64,000 nucleotides of DNA, from assembly GCF_000317435.1 (NCBI RefSeq), contig NC_019751.1, positions 3,906,001 through 3,970,000 on the forward strand, given 5' to 3'. This document shows, in pieces, positions 48,701-57,286 of the stretch; position 1 is the first letter of the stretch; each line of letters begins with the position of its first letter. The notes under the pieces were generated by a model that was not told the DNA's origin, made no database searches, and was given only the letters and a program-made list of their open reading frames with translations. The stretch is from Calothrix sp. PCC 6303. Its GTDB lineage: Bacteria; Cyanobacteriota; Cyanobacteriia; Cyanobacteriales; Nostocaceae. A program made the position numbers and the translations under genes.

Positions 48701-49978
48701 GCTGGAGCCTGGAAACGAGGATACTGGGGAGCCTGTTGTCAAAGAAGTATTTTCTTGCCCCTCTCCACGTCGGAGAGGGGTTGGGGAGAGGTGTTTTATT
48801 AAATCCAATGCTTGCCGAACATAACTATTAGCATCTCGCCAATTTTCTTCACCCAAAGCAGCTTCAGCTAAAAATCCATAATCTCTCGCCAAATCTAGCG
48901 GTTTATTTTCTGCGCGATGCGTTTCTAATAATTGAGTAAATATCTTTTTTAAAACATTCCATTCCTGTAAATTTCGCAGGATTTCGCCAAATATAACGCT
49001 ATCATGATTAATTAAATCTAGTCTTTGATTATTCTCAATCAAACCTAAATATTCTTGAATGTAATTCTTCGTAGCTTGCCAGTCAAGATGATTCTTATCT
49101 GTATGTTTAATAGCTTTTAAATAATAGCAAATACAAATTTCTCCAAGAATCTTTACTTGACGTTCTAATTTGTTTCCATTATGTAAGTTACTTTCATTTG
49201 ATTCATCTGCTAATTTGTTTTCTACACGATCAACTTGTCTCCACAAACTTAAAGCTTTTTGATAATGTTCCAGTGCTGTATCTTTTTGATTAATATTTTT
49301 ATTAACAAAACCCAACAAGCATTCTAAATCAGCTTCTAATTCCCAATCTAAAATTTGAGAACTGGAAAAATCTTTATCACCTAATAAATCTCTTTGCGCT
49401 GCTTCTAATTCTAATTTTAATATTAAATAATCATCTACCAAATAATCATCTTCACCCAATCTCAAATTATTGCTAAACCATAAATTAGCAATATCCCGAA
49501 AATGATTTCCTAACTCATCCTGCTGAATTACAAAATTTTTACTAGTTGCCCAACTTTCAAAATCTGGGGCAAACTGCATTAATTGCTTGTAAACATCATC
49601 ATTAATCCACAACACCAATGGAAACGGAAAATGCTTGCGAAAATCCTCCCGTACCTGATTTACTGCCGTCAACATCTGTGGAAGTCCTTCCACCCTATCC
49701 AAACCCAAAACCATCAATGCAGCAGGTAAATCCTCACCAAATTCCTCCCCAATCGCAGCAAACAGAGTTCTCCCCGACTCCCGCAACTGCAACACACTAA
49801 TTTCTACCGGACAGATTTCTATTAACCTGGATATAATACGCGATCGCAAACTCGCATAATTACACCTTGCCAAAATCAGCTTAAACTTACCCGCAGAGTT
49901 TTCAATAGCCCAAGCGAGTTGCTGTAAAGCTTTTTCATTATTTACTTCTAATGAGGTTTCCCGCTGTTCTTCCTGCAT
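45737..49978 (-). CDS. TPR-STAND-TM-WD40 protein
   Basis: The protein has 1413 residues. Residues ~20-170 look like a degenerate P-loop ATPase (LILARCNYASLRSRI lacks the Walker A lysine; LVLWINDDVY may be a relic Walker B). Helical TPR-like repeats follow to ~570. A STAND NTPase has Walker A GQSGVGKSS near 611 and Walker B TVLIFDQFEEFF near 681. One transmembrane helix lies at ~966-988 (GSIVAGFGLALLSVTAGYQA), then a Gln/Ala-rich coiled coil, six WD repeats (~1075-1325) and a helical tail. Residues ~393-474 are translated palindromic repeats. The AAA ATPase upstream on this strand is its likely partner; sensing at the membrane is inference. Confidence 0.82.
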   Translation of the reverse strand: MQEEQRETSLEVNNEKALQQLAWAIENSAGKFKLILARCNYASLRSRIISRLIEICPVEISVLQLRESGRTLFAAIGEEFGEDLPAALMVLGLDRVEGLPQMLTAVNQVREDFRKHFPFPLVLWINDDVYKQLMQFAPDFESWATSKNFVIQQDELGNHFRDIANLWFSNNLRLGEDDYLVDDYLILKLELEAAQRDLLGDKDFSSSQILDWELEADLECLLGFVNKNINQKDTALEHYQKALSLWRQVDRVENKLADESNESNLHNGNKLERQVKILGEICICYYLKAIKHTDKNHLDWQATKNYIQEYLGLIENNQRLDLINHDSVIFGEILRNLQEWNVLKKIFTQLLETHRAENKPLDLARDYGFLAEAALGEENWRDANSYVRQALDLIKHLSPTPLRRGEGQENTSLTTGSPVSSFPGSSLEMTFSEALPLVRESRQSLGESVPTQSMGMRENLKPLSSQERGLERGLYLCILAKSQYYLGEKSEAISNLETARELSKPLADVRLYLDILNYLQKLYFEQKEYLKAYDIKQEQFSVEQQFGLRAFIGAGRLQSFKGDGFSTENQRNIQHNKYSEKVAPEIAASTRQLDVERLVERVGDTQHKLTVIYGQSGVGKSSLVNAGLEPALKNKAIGIKDNLPVVMRVYTNWQEELAKQIGFEGLGSTIFEKLTEIEQRNIRTVLIFDQFEEFFFVCTEPEQRLEFFGFLADYLNLLSVKVILSLRVDYLHYLLECNKLSSMNIIGNDILSSNVLYELGNFKPDDAKSIIQRLTEGANFPLEAALVDKLVEDLAGSWGEVRPIELQIVGAQLQAENINTLAKYDLLGNQSGEKAKEELVKRYLQAVVKNCGTENMQVAEFLLYSLTDDKGTRPLKTRAELERDLEELVNSSHGLDIHQLNLVVEILVKSGLVLLLPEKTDDRYQLVHDYIAVFIRQQQEPKLKVLMDELEKEREQRKISETKLNKFLKRALTGSIVAGFGLALLSVTAGYQAWEANKQKQQADEQRQQADVNAVEAQLNSSDALFNSGETRDASIAALKVAGTLKQGKGVTTANQMQTTAALREAVHSNYPFTERTTLIGHSDAVNGVAWSADGKTLASASGDKTIKIWDATTIKPLKTLTGHSDRVRGVVWNADGKTLASASSDTTIKLWDATTGKLLKTLTGHSSAVNGVAWSADGKTLASASSDTTIKLWDETTGKPLKTLTGHSDGVISVAWSADGKTLASASLDNTIKLWDATMGKPLKTLAGHSDAVYGVAWSADGKTLASASWDNTIKLWDATTGKPLKTLNGHSDHVYGVAWSADGKTLASASDDKKVILWDLDFNNLVKSACSRLDNYLPFRAEVLGDLKSCQSPSVLARAAEMLVVQGEELARNGDAEAAVTKFQQAQKWNPQLKFDPETKAQEVKDRRTVE
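46020..46748 (-). repeat. Six 126-bp WD40-coding repeats
   Basis: The in-frame units share GHSDxVxGVAWSADGKTLASAS and TIKLWDATTGKPLKTL. Identity at DNA level is high. Six units are fewer than a full seven-bladed propeller needs, so a degenerate blade from the flanks or loss of one unit is likely. Confidence 0.85.
48556..48800 (-). repeat. Cluster of palindromic repeats inside the TPR-STAND gene
   Basis: Several hairpins lie back to back: CCTCTCTCC...GGAGAGAGG, TTCCCATGCTCTGCGTGGGAA, GAGGCTCTGCCTC, GAGGCAGAGCCTC, TTTCCAGGCTGGAGCCTGGA and CCCCTCTCC...GGAGAGGGG. These look like intergenic repeats common in cyanobacteria, yet the frame stays open across the whole cluster. Confidence 0.85.
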
Positions 49979-50043
49979 AGGATTTTGGATTTTGATAGTT
50001 TTTTTAGTAGTCCTCTTTTTAGAGAACTTGGGTTGTTAGAGAG

Positions 50044-50345
50044 GAAATTATACCCTTTCCGACTCCGATGAAGTACAAAAGAACCCCTCCCCAACCCTCC
50101 CCGCTAGCGGGGCTACGGTGTACACACAAGTCTTTTAGAGTTGTCTCCCAGGTTTTTCGATCCCCCAACCCCCTTAAAAAGGGGGCAAATGTCTCTCAAA
50201 GTCCCCCTTGAAAAGGGGGATTTAGGGGGATCTACGACGATTTTGATTTTGAACAGAGATGTGTGTACACCGTAGGCTAGCGGGGAGGGTGCCCGATAGG
50301 GCGGGTGGGGTGTATTCTGATGTGATTGGGAAACGCTATAAATTC
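50044..50345. repeat. MITE-like element copy 3, interrupted by nested repeats
   Basis: The left arm (AAATTATACCC...GATGAAGTACA, 50046-50076) and right arm (50311-50345, with GGGAAACGCTATAAATTCC) match the terminal repeats of the elements at 13.9 and 32.3 kb. Between them lies a GC-rich palindrome that is itself split by a 163-bp element. The whole lies in the spacer between the AAA gene and the TPR-STAND gene. Confidence 0.65.
50113..50275. mobile_element. 163-bp MITE with 16-bp perfect ends and 10-bp target duplication
   Basis: The ends CTACGGTGTACACACA and TGTGTGTACACCGTAG are perfect inverted repeats. The 10-mer GCTAGCGGGG directly abuts both sides (50103-50112 and 50276-50285), a target duplication. 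Removing the element and one copy restores the palindrome CCCTCCCCGCTAGCGGGGAG. The interior holds CCCCCTT/AAGGGGG hairpins and no gene, so movement would depend on a transposase in trans. Confidence 0.88.
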
Positions 50346-50398
50346 CCTGTTTCCAGAAATATTCTTCAAATTTGCAAAATGCGATCGCATTTTGCACC

Positions 50399-51745
50399 CT
50401 ACTGTAATTCCCGCGCTTCTGCCAAAATCGGGTTAACATCAAACCAAAATTCCCCATTATCCCGATATTCAAACACGAACCGACTGCGAATCAACTTTTG
50501 ATACCCCATATCATCGCTAACTTTTTTCTTTTCCTTCACCCGATGTAATAATTCCCACTCCTCATCGGAAATTGGTAGCACCATTTCATTGCGACGACCA
50601 ACAATCACGGTTTCCAAAGTCCCACGGGTAAGGGGAAGTGTCATCTCCTCCTGAATGCAGGTATTTAGTAGCTTCAGTAAATCCCGCACATGACCCCCAC
50701 TTGCGATACACAAACGATCTAAGGTCATTTCGTTATCAAATATTTCCGAAATTTTACTTAATCTATCCACTGAATTCAAGTCAGGAAATGCCCTTGCCAT
50801 AACCATATCCCGCATCAAAGCCATTCCTTGTTCGTGGATGCTCCCATCTGGCAATTTTACCGGAACCATCGGTAACACCTTCGGGTCATCAAAACGCTGT
50901 GTCAACATTCCATAATCGTTGGAAAACTTTAGCGACAGTGGCATTGTATAGACAACATGACAACTTAACTTGTTGAGGGATTCAGCCTGATCGACAAATA
51001 AATATTCCTGTTGGGTTCTTCCCCAAGGTTTGACTCGATTATCAATGCGATCGAGATTATCGACAATTACCACCAAACCCTTTTTTCCCTGCTGTTTGAG
51101 TTGGATAATGGCAGGTTCCAAAAGTTCTTGATTAATAGCAGCTAACAATTTAACTTTTTGTGGTGCTAAATACTGGTTCAACCTTTCCCGCAATGTTGAA
51201 TCACTTTTTGCCTTACTGGTAATTTCCCCAATCCCCAGAGACAGGGAATATTTTTCCTTTTCTGCCGAAAATCCCACATCACCCACATGGGGAACCTTCA
51301 ACTTTACCCCCGTAACCTCCGAGTTTAAGACATTCCAAGCACCTTGAAGTAACTCTTTCAGCTTACGAGGTTCAGCAATATTTATTTTCTCCAAACTTTG
51401 ACTAACACGACGTGCGATCGCAAGTAAAACATCACCAATATCCACATCGGTCATTTCTAAGTCTTCACTGGATTCAAAATAAATCACATGAAAACCATCT
51501 TTCTCCAATTCTACGAGCAAACGTAATAATTCCGTCGATTTCCCACAACCAATATGTCCGGTAAATAGTTGACAAGTAGGATCATTCGGCTTGAAATAGG
51601 TAATTTTTTGCTTCAACTTGGTGATCACATCCCCACCCCGCACCGAAGAAAAATCAATATAATATTTTCTATCTTCTGGCTGATTGACAACTAGAGTTTT
51701 ACTAGGGTCAGTTGCTTCAAAAAATCTGCGTAAATCTATAGCCAT
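50399..51745 (-). CDS. AAA-type P-loop ATPase, likely partner of the TPR-STAND protein
   Basis: The 448-residue protein has Walker A GHIGCGKST at 63-71, Walker B LVVIVDNLDRI near 226-236 and a C-terminal winged-helix-like part (LCIASGGHVRDLLKLLNTC). It begins MAIDLRRFFEATDPSKTLVV and has no membrane segment. This type of ORC/STAND-like ATPase is often paired with larger STAND or TPR proteins in cyanobacteria, and the 1413-residue gene follows on the same strand after 420 bases of repeats. An IS982-family element ends 34 bases upstream of the start codon and has probably displaced its native promoter. Confidence 0.75.
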   Translation of the reverse strand: MAIDLRRFFEATDPSKTLVVNQPEDRKYYIDFSSVRGGDVITKLKQKITYFKPNDPTCQLFTGHIGCGKSTELLRLLVELEKDGFHVIYFESSEDLEMTDVDIGDVLLAIARRVSQSLEKINIAEPRKLKELLQGAWNVLNSEVTGVKLKVPHVGDVGFSAEKEKYSLSLGIGEITSKAKSDSTLRERLNQYLAPQKVKLLAAINQELLEPAIIQLKQQGKKGLVVIVDNLDRIDNRVKPWGRTQQEYLFVDQAESLNKLSCHVVYTMPLSLKFSNDYGMLTQRFDDPKVLPMVPVKLPDGSIHEQGMALMRDMVMARAFPDLNSVDRLSKISEIFDNEMTLDRLCIASGGHVRDLLKLLNTCIQEEMTLPLTRGTLETVIVGRRNEMVLPISDEEWELLHRVKEKKKVSDDMGYQKLIRSRFVFEYRDNGEFWFDVNPILAEARELQ

Positions 51746-51772
51746 TATGCTGCTGATTTAGTAAGTATTTAT

Positions 51773-52803
51773 ATCCTTTACGCCTTATGTGAGTTATGAA
51801 TAGGATTGAACAGGAGTCTGCTCAAAGGTGAGAACATCAATGCCAAATTGCTGACGCAATAGGATACGCAGCGTATGACTTGCCATTTTAGCGGCAACAT
51901 GGGTGCAAAGTCCGTCAACTTTCTTTCTAAGCAAGCGTTCGAGGTTGCGTCCTGTATTTTGTACCTCATTGAACACTCCCTCAATCCGTTCTCGAAAATG
52001 GTTAAGGAGCCGCTCAAAGGCAGCAGGAGTTTGTTGGTGTTGATTAACTCTTTTGGCGGTAAAGATACGATTGTTGGTAGTTCTTGATACCTCAGCTTGC
52101 CACTGGGTGCCAATAAAGCCCTTATCTGCCAGGATGTTACACCCCCGAACGAATTGTAAAACCACTTCCGCCGCTTCTCGTTCATCGGTATGAGCAGGCA
52201 CAAGAGAATATACCAACGGCACACCCGCCAGGGTGCTTATAACCACCAACTTGTAGCCAAAATAATTCATCTTACGGCTAGCACAGTGACCATAGCTAGC
52301 GCTTCGGGTAAAATCACTCTGGCGTTTGCTACGCTTATAGCCCAATACGGGTATCGGTTTGGTATCAAGCAGTAGGGTACGCTCGAAGGTCGCTCCCATC
52401 TCGCTTACCCAGAAGCGTCGCAATTCCTCCAACAATCCTTCTAATCGCCGCACCCGTCGATTGAACTGGCTCTGATCTAACAATTTGGGAAACAGGTTGA
52501 GGTAGTTCGCCCGGATAAACCCTAAAAACTGCTGCTCACCAGGGTATGGAAAATAGTCCATTGCTAGCACTAAAGTCAACAGTTCGCTATCACTGAATAC
52601 TGGTTGCGGTCCGGGCAACGAAGGAACAAGGCGATTGCCATGTTGAGTGTACCAATCATCCACTAATACATAAATGATGGTCAATAAACTGGGAGCGTCT
52701 ATCATGTTCATAGGAGATATTAAGAATTGGTGTGGTTACCTTTATCTTGATGTCTCCCCTTGATTTTGAAAACCCTCTCTCACTCACATAAGGCGTATCC
52801 TTT
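51773..52803. mobile_element. IS982-family insertion sequence with 7-bp target duplication
   Basis: The element itself is 51780-52796 (1017 bp). Its ends share ACGCCTTATGTGAGT as inverted repeats. Both sides are flanked by ATCCTTT (51773-51779 and 52797-52803), a 7-bp target duplication. It carries one intact transposase gene on the minus strand. The clean ends and duplication point to a recent arrival. Confidence 0.92.
51794..52711 (-). CDS. IS982-family transposase
   Basis: This 305-residue DDE transposase appears intact. Catalytic candidates are D116 (LLLDTKPIPVLGYKR), D196 (ILADKGFIG) and E244 or E249 (ERIEGVFNEVQ). The K-R-S-K-R motif after the first Asp and the C-terminal QQFGIDV are typical of IS982. 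ATG codons 1 and 3 are both possible starts. Confidence 0.93.
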   Translation of the reverse strand: MNMIDAPSLLTIIYVLVDDWYTQHGNRLVPSLPGPQPVFSDSELLTLVLAMDYFPYPGEQQFLGFIRANYLNLFPKLLDQSQFNRRVRRLEGLLEELRRFWVSEMGATFERTLLLDTKPIPVLGYKRSKRQSDFTRSASYGHCASRKMNYFGYKLVVISTLAGVPLVYSLVPAHTDEREAAEVVLQFVRGCNILADKGFIGTQWQAEVSRTTNNRIFTAKRVNQHQQTPAAFERLLNHFRERIEGVFNEVQNTGRNLERLLRKKVDGLCTHVAAKMASHTLRILLRQQFGIDVLTFEQTPVQSYS

Positions 52804-52972
52804 TAAGTAAGGATACAGGTAACTACAACAGCAAAGATAATTTTTCAGGTATTTTTAATGACACCATCTGATGATTTACCCTTCCCTAGTGGCTAAAAAC
52901 CCGAAAAGAGACTACTAATCTGTCAAAATAAAATTAACAGACTAGTAGATTAGTCGCAGAGGTGAGAGACAA

Positions 52973-53989
52973 GTGGGCATAGTAGTTGAAAGTGTATCGA
53001 AGCAATTTGGCGGATTTAAAGCTGTCGATGAGGTCAGCTTAGAGATTGATAGCGGTTCGCTGGTGGCACTTTTAGGACCATCAGGTTCAGGAAAGTCTAC
53101 TCTATTGCGGTTAATTGCAGGTTTAGAAATGCCCAATAGTGGCAGAATCTTATTAACTGGTAAGGATGCCACAGACCAAAGTGTACAGGAGCGAAATATT
53201 GGATTTGTATTTCAGCACTATGCTCTGTTTAAGCACTTAAGTGTGCGGGAAAATATTGCTTTTGGGTTAGAGATTCGCAAGGCACCGAAAGCTAAGATCC
53301 GAGCAAAGGTAGAAGAATTGTTGGATTTAGTACAGCTGCGGGGATTAGGCGATCGCTATCCGTCTCAACTGTCGGGAGGACAACGGCAACGGGTAGCATT
53401 AGCCAGAGCTTTGGCGGTGGAACCCAATGTTTTATTATTAGATGAGCCATTTGGAGCGCTGGATGCGAAGGTACGTAAAGATTTACGTGTCTGGTTACGT
53501 AGATTACATGATGAAGTCCATGTAACTACTGTATTTGTCACCCACGACCAGGAAGAAGCCATGGAAGTATCTGACGAAATTGTGGTGATGAATAAAGGCA
53601 AAGTGGAACAGGTGGGTACACCTGCACATATCTACGATCATCCAGCATCCGCATTTGTCATGAGTTTTATTGGTCCGGTGAACGTGTTACCTAGTTCTTC
53701 GGGGATTTTCCAAGGTAATGGATTTGATTCAGTTCATCCAGAAATGTTTTTACGCCCCCAAGATGTAATTATTGACACCGAGCCTAGTGATACAGGCGTA
53801 TCGGCAAGGGTGAGTAGATTAATACATTTAGGTTGGGAAATTCAAGTAGAATTGACATTAGATGATGGGCAAGTAGTAAGCGCGCATTTATCACGCGATC
53901 GCTTTGACGAACTAAACCTTGAACCGCAACAAAAGGTCTACGTTAAACCCAAAGATGCTAAATCATTTCCCCTTTATTACTCAATATAA
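52973..53989 (+). CDS. cysA: Sulfate/thiosulfate-type ABC importer ATPase (CysA-like)
   Basis: The protein has 338 residues. Walker A is GPSGSGKST at 35-43, the signature is LSGGQRQR near 134-141, Walker B is [13 protein letters not shown], and a TOBE-type regulatory C-terminus follows ([10 protein letters not shown], then [18 protein letters not shown]). These features match CysA, which powers sulfate import at the inner membrane. GTG at 52973 has GGTGAGAG upstream. No binding protein or permease genes (sbpA, cysT, cysW) are adjacent, so it is an orphan ATPase that could serve another anion transporter. Confidence 0.83.
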   Translation: MGIVVESVSKQFGGFKAVDEVSLEIDSGSLVALLGPSGSGKSTLLRLIAGLEMPNSGRILLTGKDATDQSVQERNIGFVFQHYALFKHLSVRENIAFGLEIRKAPKAKIRAKVEELLDLVQLRGLGDRYPSQLSGGQRQRVALARALAVEPNVLLLDEPFGALDAKVRKDLRVWLRRLHDEVHVTTVFVTHDQEEAMEVSDEIVVMNKGKVEQVGTPAHIYDHPASAFVMSFIGPVNVLPSSSGIFQGNGFDSVHPEMFLRPQDVIIDTEPSDTGVSARVSRLIHLGWEIQVELTLDDGQVVSAHLSRDRFDELNLEPQQKVYVKPKDAKSFPLYYSI

Positions 53990-54003
53990 ACAAAGTAAAA
54001 CAA

Positions 54004-54030
54004 AAAGAGAAGGTGATTAGCCTTCTCTTT
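54004..54030 (+). terminator. Hairpin terminator after the CysA-like gene
   Basis: AAAGAGAAGG and CCTTCTCTTT form a perfect 10-bp stem 14 bases after the stop codon. The T run is short. Confidence 0.7.
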
Positions 54031-54194
54031 AATGATTTCGGATACTTGTAAACTTTGGGGTGATGTAGAGCTTTGATACCCTAGCACTTTGACAGTAGTA
54101 GCTCTGGACTAATAGCATAATGCTGGACTATAATTCCGGTGCTTTGTGAATCAGTGTTTTTACTGTTCTAATCCAAATTAAGGTGACAATATTC

Positions 54195-55838
54195 ATGGGA
54201 CAAAGCCTCAGGGTTATTCAAGTAATGGCGAGTTTTTGGGGTGCTTTGACAGCGGTTCTGTTGTGTGGATTAAATACTTCAGTTCAGGCTGCGGAAACTG
54301 TAGTAATTCGTTTTGGAGAGTTTGCTGAGTCTATTTCCTTGGCAGAATTACAAACGATGGCAACTACAGGGAAATTTCCTGATGGCTATGGAATCTATAC
54401 AAAACGCTTATCTGAACAACAACGTACACAAATTATCGGCGCGTTGCGAACAGAGATCCCTGTGGGTGTTGTAACAATGAATCGGTTACTTAATACCCCC
54501 GTTGGCACCACAATTTTAAATGATTTGTCAAAGGCTATAATTCGCAAAGATGCATCTGGTGTCCAAGCAATTCGGGCTGGTTTGGTTTTAGGTGCTACAG
54601 CACCCCAAGGACTTTCGGTGTTGAACTTTATTGCTGCATATCCCGGAAAGCGGTTAGAAATTGACTTAACCCAAGCATTCCAGGTTGGGAAAAACTTGAA
54701 TGTGGCTTTTTGGCAAACCCAAAGGTTTATGGAAGCTTTAGCACCTCGGCTACAACCACGTAAAATCGATCTAAGTTTACCTTTCGATCCATCCCAACCT
54801 GGAACAAGTCAAGTTAAAGTCATCAATATCAACTTTGATGACACAAAACGTCAACGTCGGATTCCCATTGATTTATATTGGTCTGATGCAGTCACACCGA
54901 ATCGTCCGGTAATTCTATTTACCCATGGTTTGGGTTCGGTACGCACAGAATTACGTTACCTGGCAGAACATTTAGCCTCCCACGGGTATGCGGTGGCGGC
55001 ATTTGAACACCCTGGTAGTAATGGTGTAAATTTGGAGGAGGCGTTAGCTGGGAAAACTCGGTTGATGAAACCAGCGGAATTTCTCGAACGTCCCAAAGAT
55101 ATTAGTGCAGTATTAAATCAACTGGAAATTCTCAATCAAACACCTTCATCACCCATCAAGGGGAAACTGGCAACTAATAAAGCTCTAGTTTTAGGCTACT
55201 CTTTTGGTGGAAGTACAGCCCTAGTTAGTGGAGGTGCTGAGTATCAGCTAGAATATCTAAAACAACGCTGTAAGGAGAATTTAGCTACTGCTAGCTTAGG
55301 TGAAGGTATCCAATGTATCGCCCAAGAACTCCCCGAAAATACTTATCAATTGCGGGATGAACGAGTCAAAAGTATCATTGCCCTTAGTCCCACCACATCA
55401 TTATTATTCGGAAATACAGGTTTATCTAAGATTACCATTCCCACATTGATGTGGAGTGCATCCGTAGATAAAACAACTCCAGCTTTAACTGAACAAATTA
55501 TCAGTTTTTCGAGGATGCAACAGCCTAAATTATTGGCAGGGGTTATTGGTGCAACCCATCTCAGTGTTAAAGATCCTAGTGCCACAATGGATCAACGTGG
55601 TAAAATCAACACACCACTTAGTGGTGGAGAAGTTGTAGATACTCAAGCAGCAGATATTCGTAAATATCTTAAAGCAATTGTTGTAGCATTTGCAGCCCAG
55701 CTTACACCTGAAGCTGAAAAATATTCAATTTTTTTGACTTCAGACTATGCTCAATATGCTTCGACAAATGATTTTCCCATCCGTTTAATTCGGGAAATTC
55801 CTCCCGATGCGATGAAGGTTTTGGAAGAAATGAAATGA
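54195..55838 (+). CDS. Secreted alpha/beta hydrolase with DUF1400 N-terminal domain
   Basis: The protein has 547 residues from ATG 54195, which has AAGGTG at a good distance; the frame is open four codons more. A signal peptide ends near SVQAAE. Residues ~40-200 match the cyanobacterial DUF1400 domain. The hydrolase domain follows, with the oxyanion-region LFTHGLGSVRTELRYLAEHL and nucleophile S336 in GYSFGGST. Later GATHLSVKD could hold the catalytic His. Related proteins are predicted esterases or dienelactone hydrolase-like enzymes; the substrate is unknown. Confidence 0.85.
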   Translation: MGQSLRVIQVMASFWGALTAVLLCGLNTSVQAAETVVIRFGEFAESISLAELQTMATTGKFPDGYGIYTKRLSEQQRTQIIGALRTEIPVGVVTMNRLLNTPVGTTILNDLSKAIIRKDASGVQAIRAGLVLGATAPQGLSVLNFIAAYPGKRLEIDLTQAFQVGKNLNVAFWQTQRFMEALAPRLQPRKIDLSLPFDPSQPGTSQVKVININFDDTKRQRRIPIDLYWSDAVTPNRPVILFTHGLGSVRTELRYLAEHLASHGYAVAAFEHPGSNGVNLEEALAGKTRLMKPAEFLERPKDISAVLNQLEILNQTPSSPIKGKLATNKALVLGYSFGGSTALVSGGAEYQLEYLKQRCKENLATASLGEGIQCIAQELPENTYQLRDERVKSIIALSPTTSLLFGNTGLSKITIPTLMWSASVDKTTPALTEQIISFSRMQQPKLLAGVIGATHLSVKDPSATMDQRGKINTPLSGGEVVDTQAADIRKYLKAIVVAFAAQLTPEAEKYSIFLTSDYAQYASTNDFPIRLIREIPPDAMKVLEEMK

Positions 55839-55846
55839 GTCGAGTT

Positions 55847-57238
55847 TTAGTGATGATATAGGGGAATTTTAATAATAAATTCTGTTCCTGTTTCTGCTGA
55901 TGAATTGCAATCTAGTATGCCACCATGTTTTTCTGTAACAATTTGGTAACAAATTGAAAGTCCTAAACCTGTTCCTTTTCCTTCTGGTTTTGTGGTGAAG
56001 AAAGGTTGAAAAATTTTCTCTCTGGTTGATTCGGGAATTCCTTGTCCATTATCTTTAATTTGAATTGAGACATATTCCCGATCAAGACTGGTAGAAATAT
56101 AAATTATTGGTGTAAACTCTTCTCCATCAGAGCTACGGGATTTACCTTTGTCGTACTCTTTACCTTCCATTTGTTCTTCAATTGCATCTATTGCATTTGC
56201 CAAAAGATTCATAAAAACTTGGTTCAACTGTCCCGGATAACACTCAATCATAGGTAAGTTACCATATGATTTCATGATTTGAATTCCCGAACGGTAAGTT
56301 TGGGCATTGAGACGATGCTGAAGAATCATTAATGTAGTTTCAATGCCTTCGTGGATATCTATAGCTTTTTTTTCTACTCCATCAGTGCGGGAATAGTTAC
56401 GCAATGACTGCATGATACCGCGAATGCGATCGCTTCCCAACTTCATCGAGGAAATTAAACGGGGTAAATCTTCGCTGATGTGTCCCAAGTCGATTGTCTC
56501 GATTGCTTCCTCAATTTCATTTCCTGGAGTCGGAAACTTTTCTTGATAAAGTTTAACTAAATTAATCAAGTCATTGGCATATTGGTTGGCATGATATAAA
56601 TTGGTCGATATAAAACCAATCGGATTATTCACTTCATGGGCAACACCTGCTACTAATTGTCCCAATGATGATATTTTTTCCGTATGAACTAATTGTAACT
56701 GCGTCCTTTTTAATTCCTCTAATGTTTGTGATAATTCTGCGGTTCTGGCTTGAACTCTTTCTTCTAACTGCTGCTTTTGTTCGTCTAATTCTTGATTTAG
56801 TCGTCTGAGTTTGATGTGTACTTGAATTCTTGCTAAAACTTCCTCTTGTTGAAATGGTTTAGTAATATAGTCAACAGCACCTAATTTTAAACCTTTAACT
56901 TTTTCCACAGAATCAGTTAAAGCAGTCATAAAAATTATAGGAATATCTTTTGTTTCTGGATCTGCTTGCAATCGCCGACAAGTTTCAAATCCATCTATTT
57001 TCGGCATCATGATATCTAATAATATCAAGTCGGGTGGATTATTTTTCACCTGTTCTATGGCACTTAATCCATCCATTTCCACTAGCACTTCATAACCAAG
57101 ATTAGATAAGGTAGCATACAATACTTCTAAATTAGTTAAACTATCATCAATTACTAAAATAGTATCAAAAAGTCTGAAGGATTCTGTCGGAACTGATTCT
57201 GTGATTTCGGTAGTGCTGTTTAGGTGCTTTTCTAACAT
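55847..57238 (-). CDS. Response regulator-histidine kinase fusion
   Basis: This soluble 463-residue signalling protein starts with a receiver domain (ILVIDDSLTNLE; phosphoacceptor Asp in LLDIMMPKIDG near residue 75; IIFMTAL). A coiled coil follows at ~150-190, then a kinase core with the phosphorylatable His in AGVAHEVNNPIGF near 200, an N-box MNLLANAIDAIEEQ, and G-boxes DNGQGIP and GKGTGLGLSI. It is the second gene of a minus-strand pair, 48 bases after the hybrid kinase, so it probably receives phosphate from that protein. Signal and output are unknown. Confidence 0.9.
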   Translation of the reverse strand: MLEKHLNSTTEITESVPTESFRLFDTILVIDDSLTNLEVLYATLSNLGYEVLVEMDGLSAIEQVKNNPPDLILLDIMMPKIDGFETCRRLQADPETKDIPIIFMTALTDSVEKVKGLKLGAVDYITKPFQQEEVLARIQVHIKLRRLNQELDEQKQQLEERVQARTAELSQTLEELKRTQLQLVHTEKISSLGQLVAGVAHEVNNPIGFISTNLYHANQYANDLINLVKLYQEKFPTPGNEIEEAIETIDLGHISEDLPRLISSMKLGSDRIRGIMQSLRNYSRTDGVEKKAIDIHEGIETTLMILQHRLNAQTYRSGIQIMKSYGNLPMIECYPGQLNQVFMNLLANAIDAIEEQMEGKEYDKGKSRSSDGEEFTPIIYISTSLDREYVSIQIKDNGQGIPESTREKIFQPFFTTKPEGKGTGLGLSICYQIVTEKHGGILDCNSSAETGTEFIIKIPLYHH

Positions 57239-57286
57239 AATATATAATTATATTTTTGATGTAATTATCCTGAATCTATCCCACAA

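Noticed and set aside
50113-50472. 119-codon minus-strand open frame
   Set aside because: It is made of the MITE, the palindrome and antisense to the end of the AAA gene.
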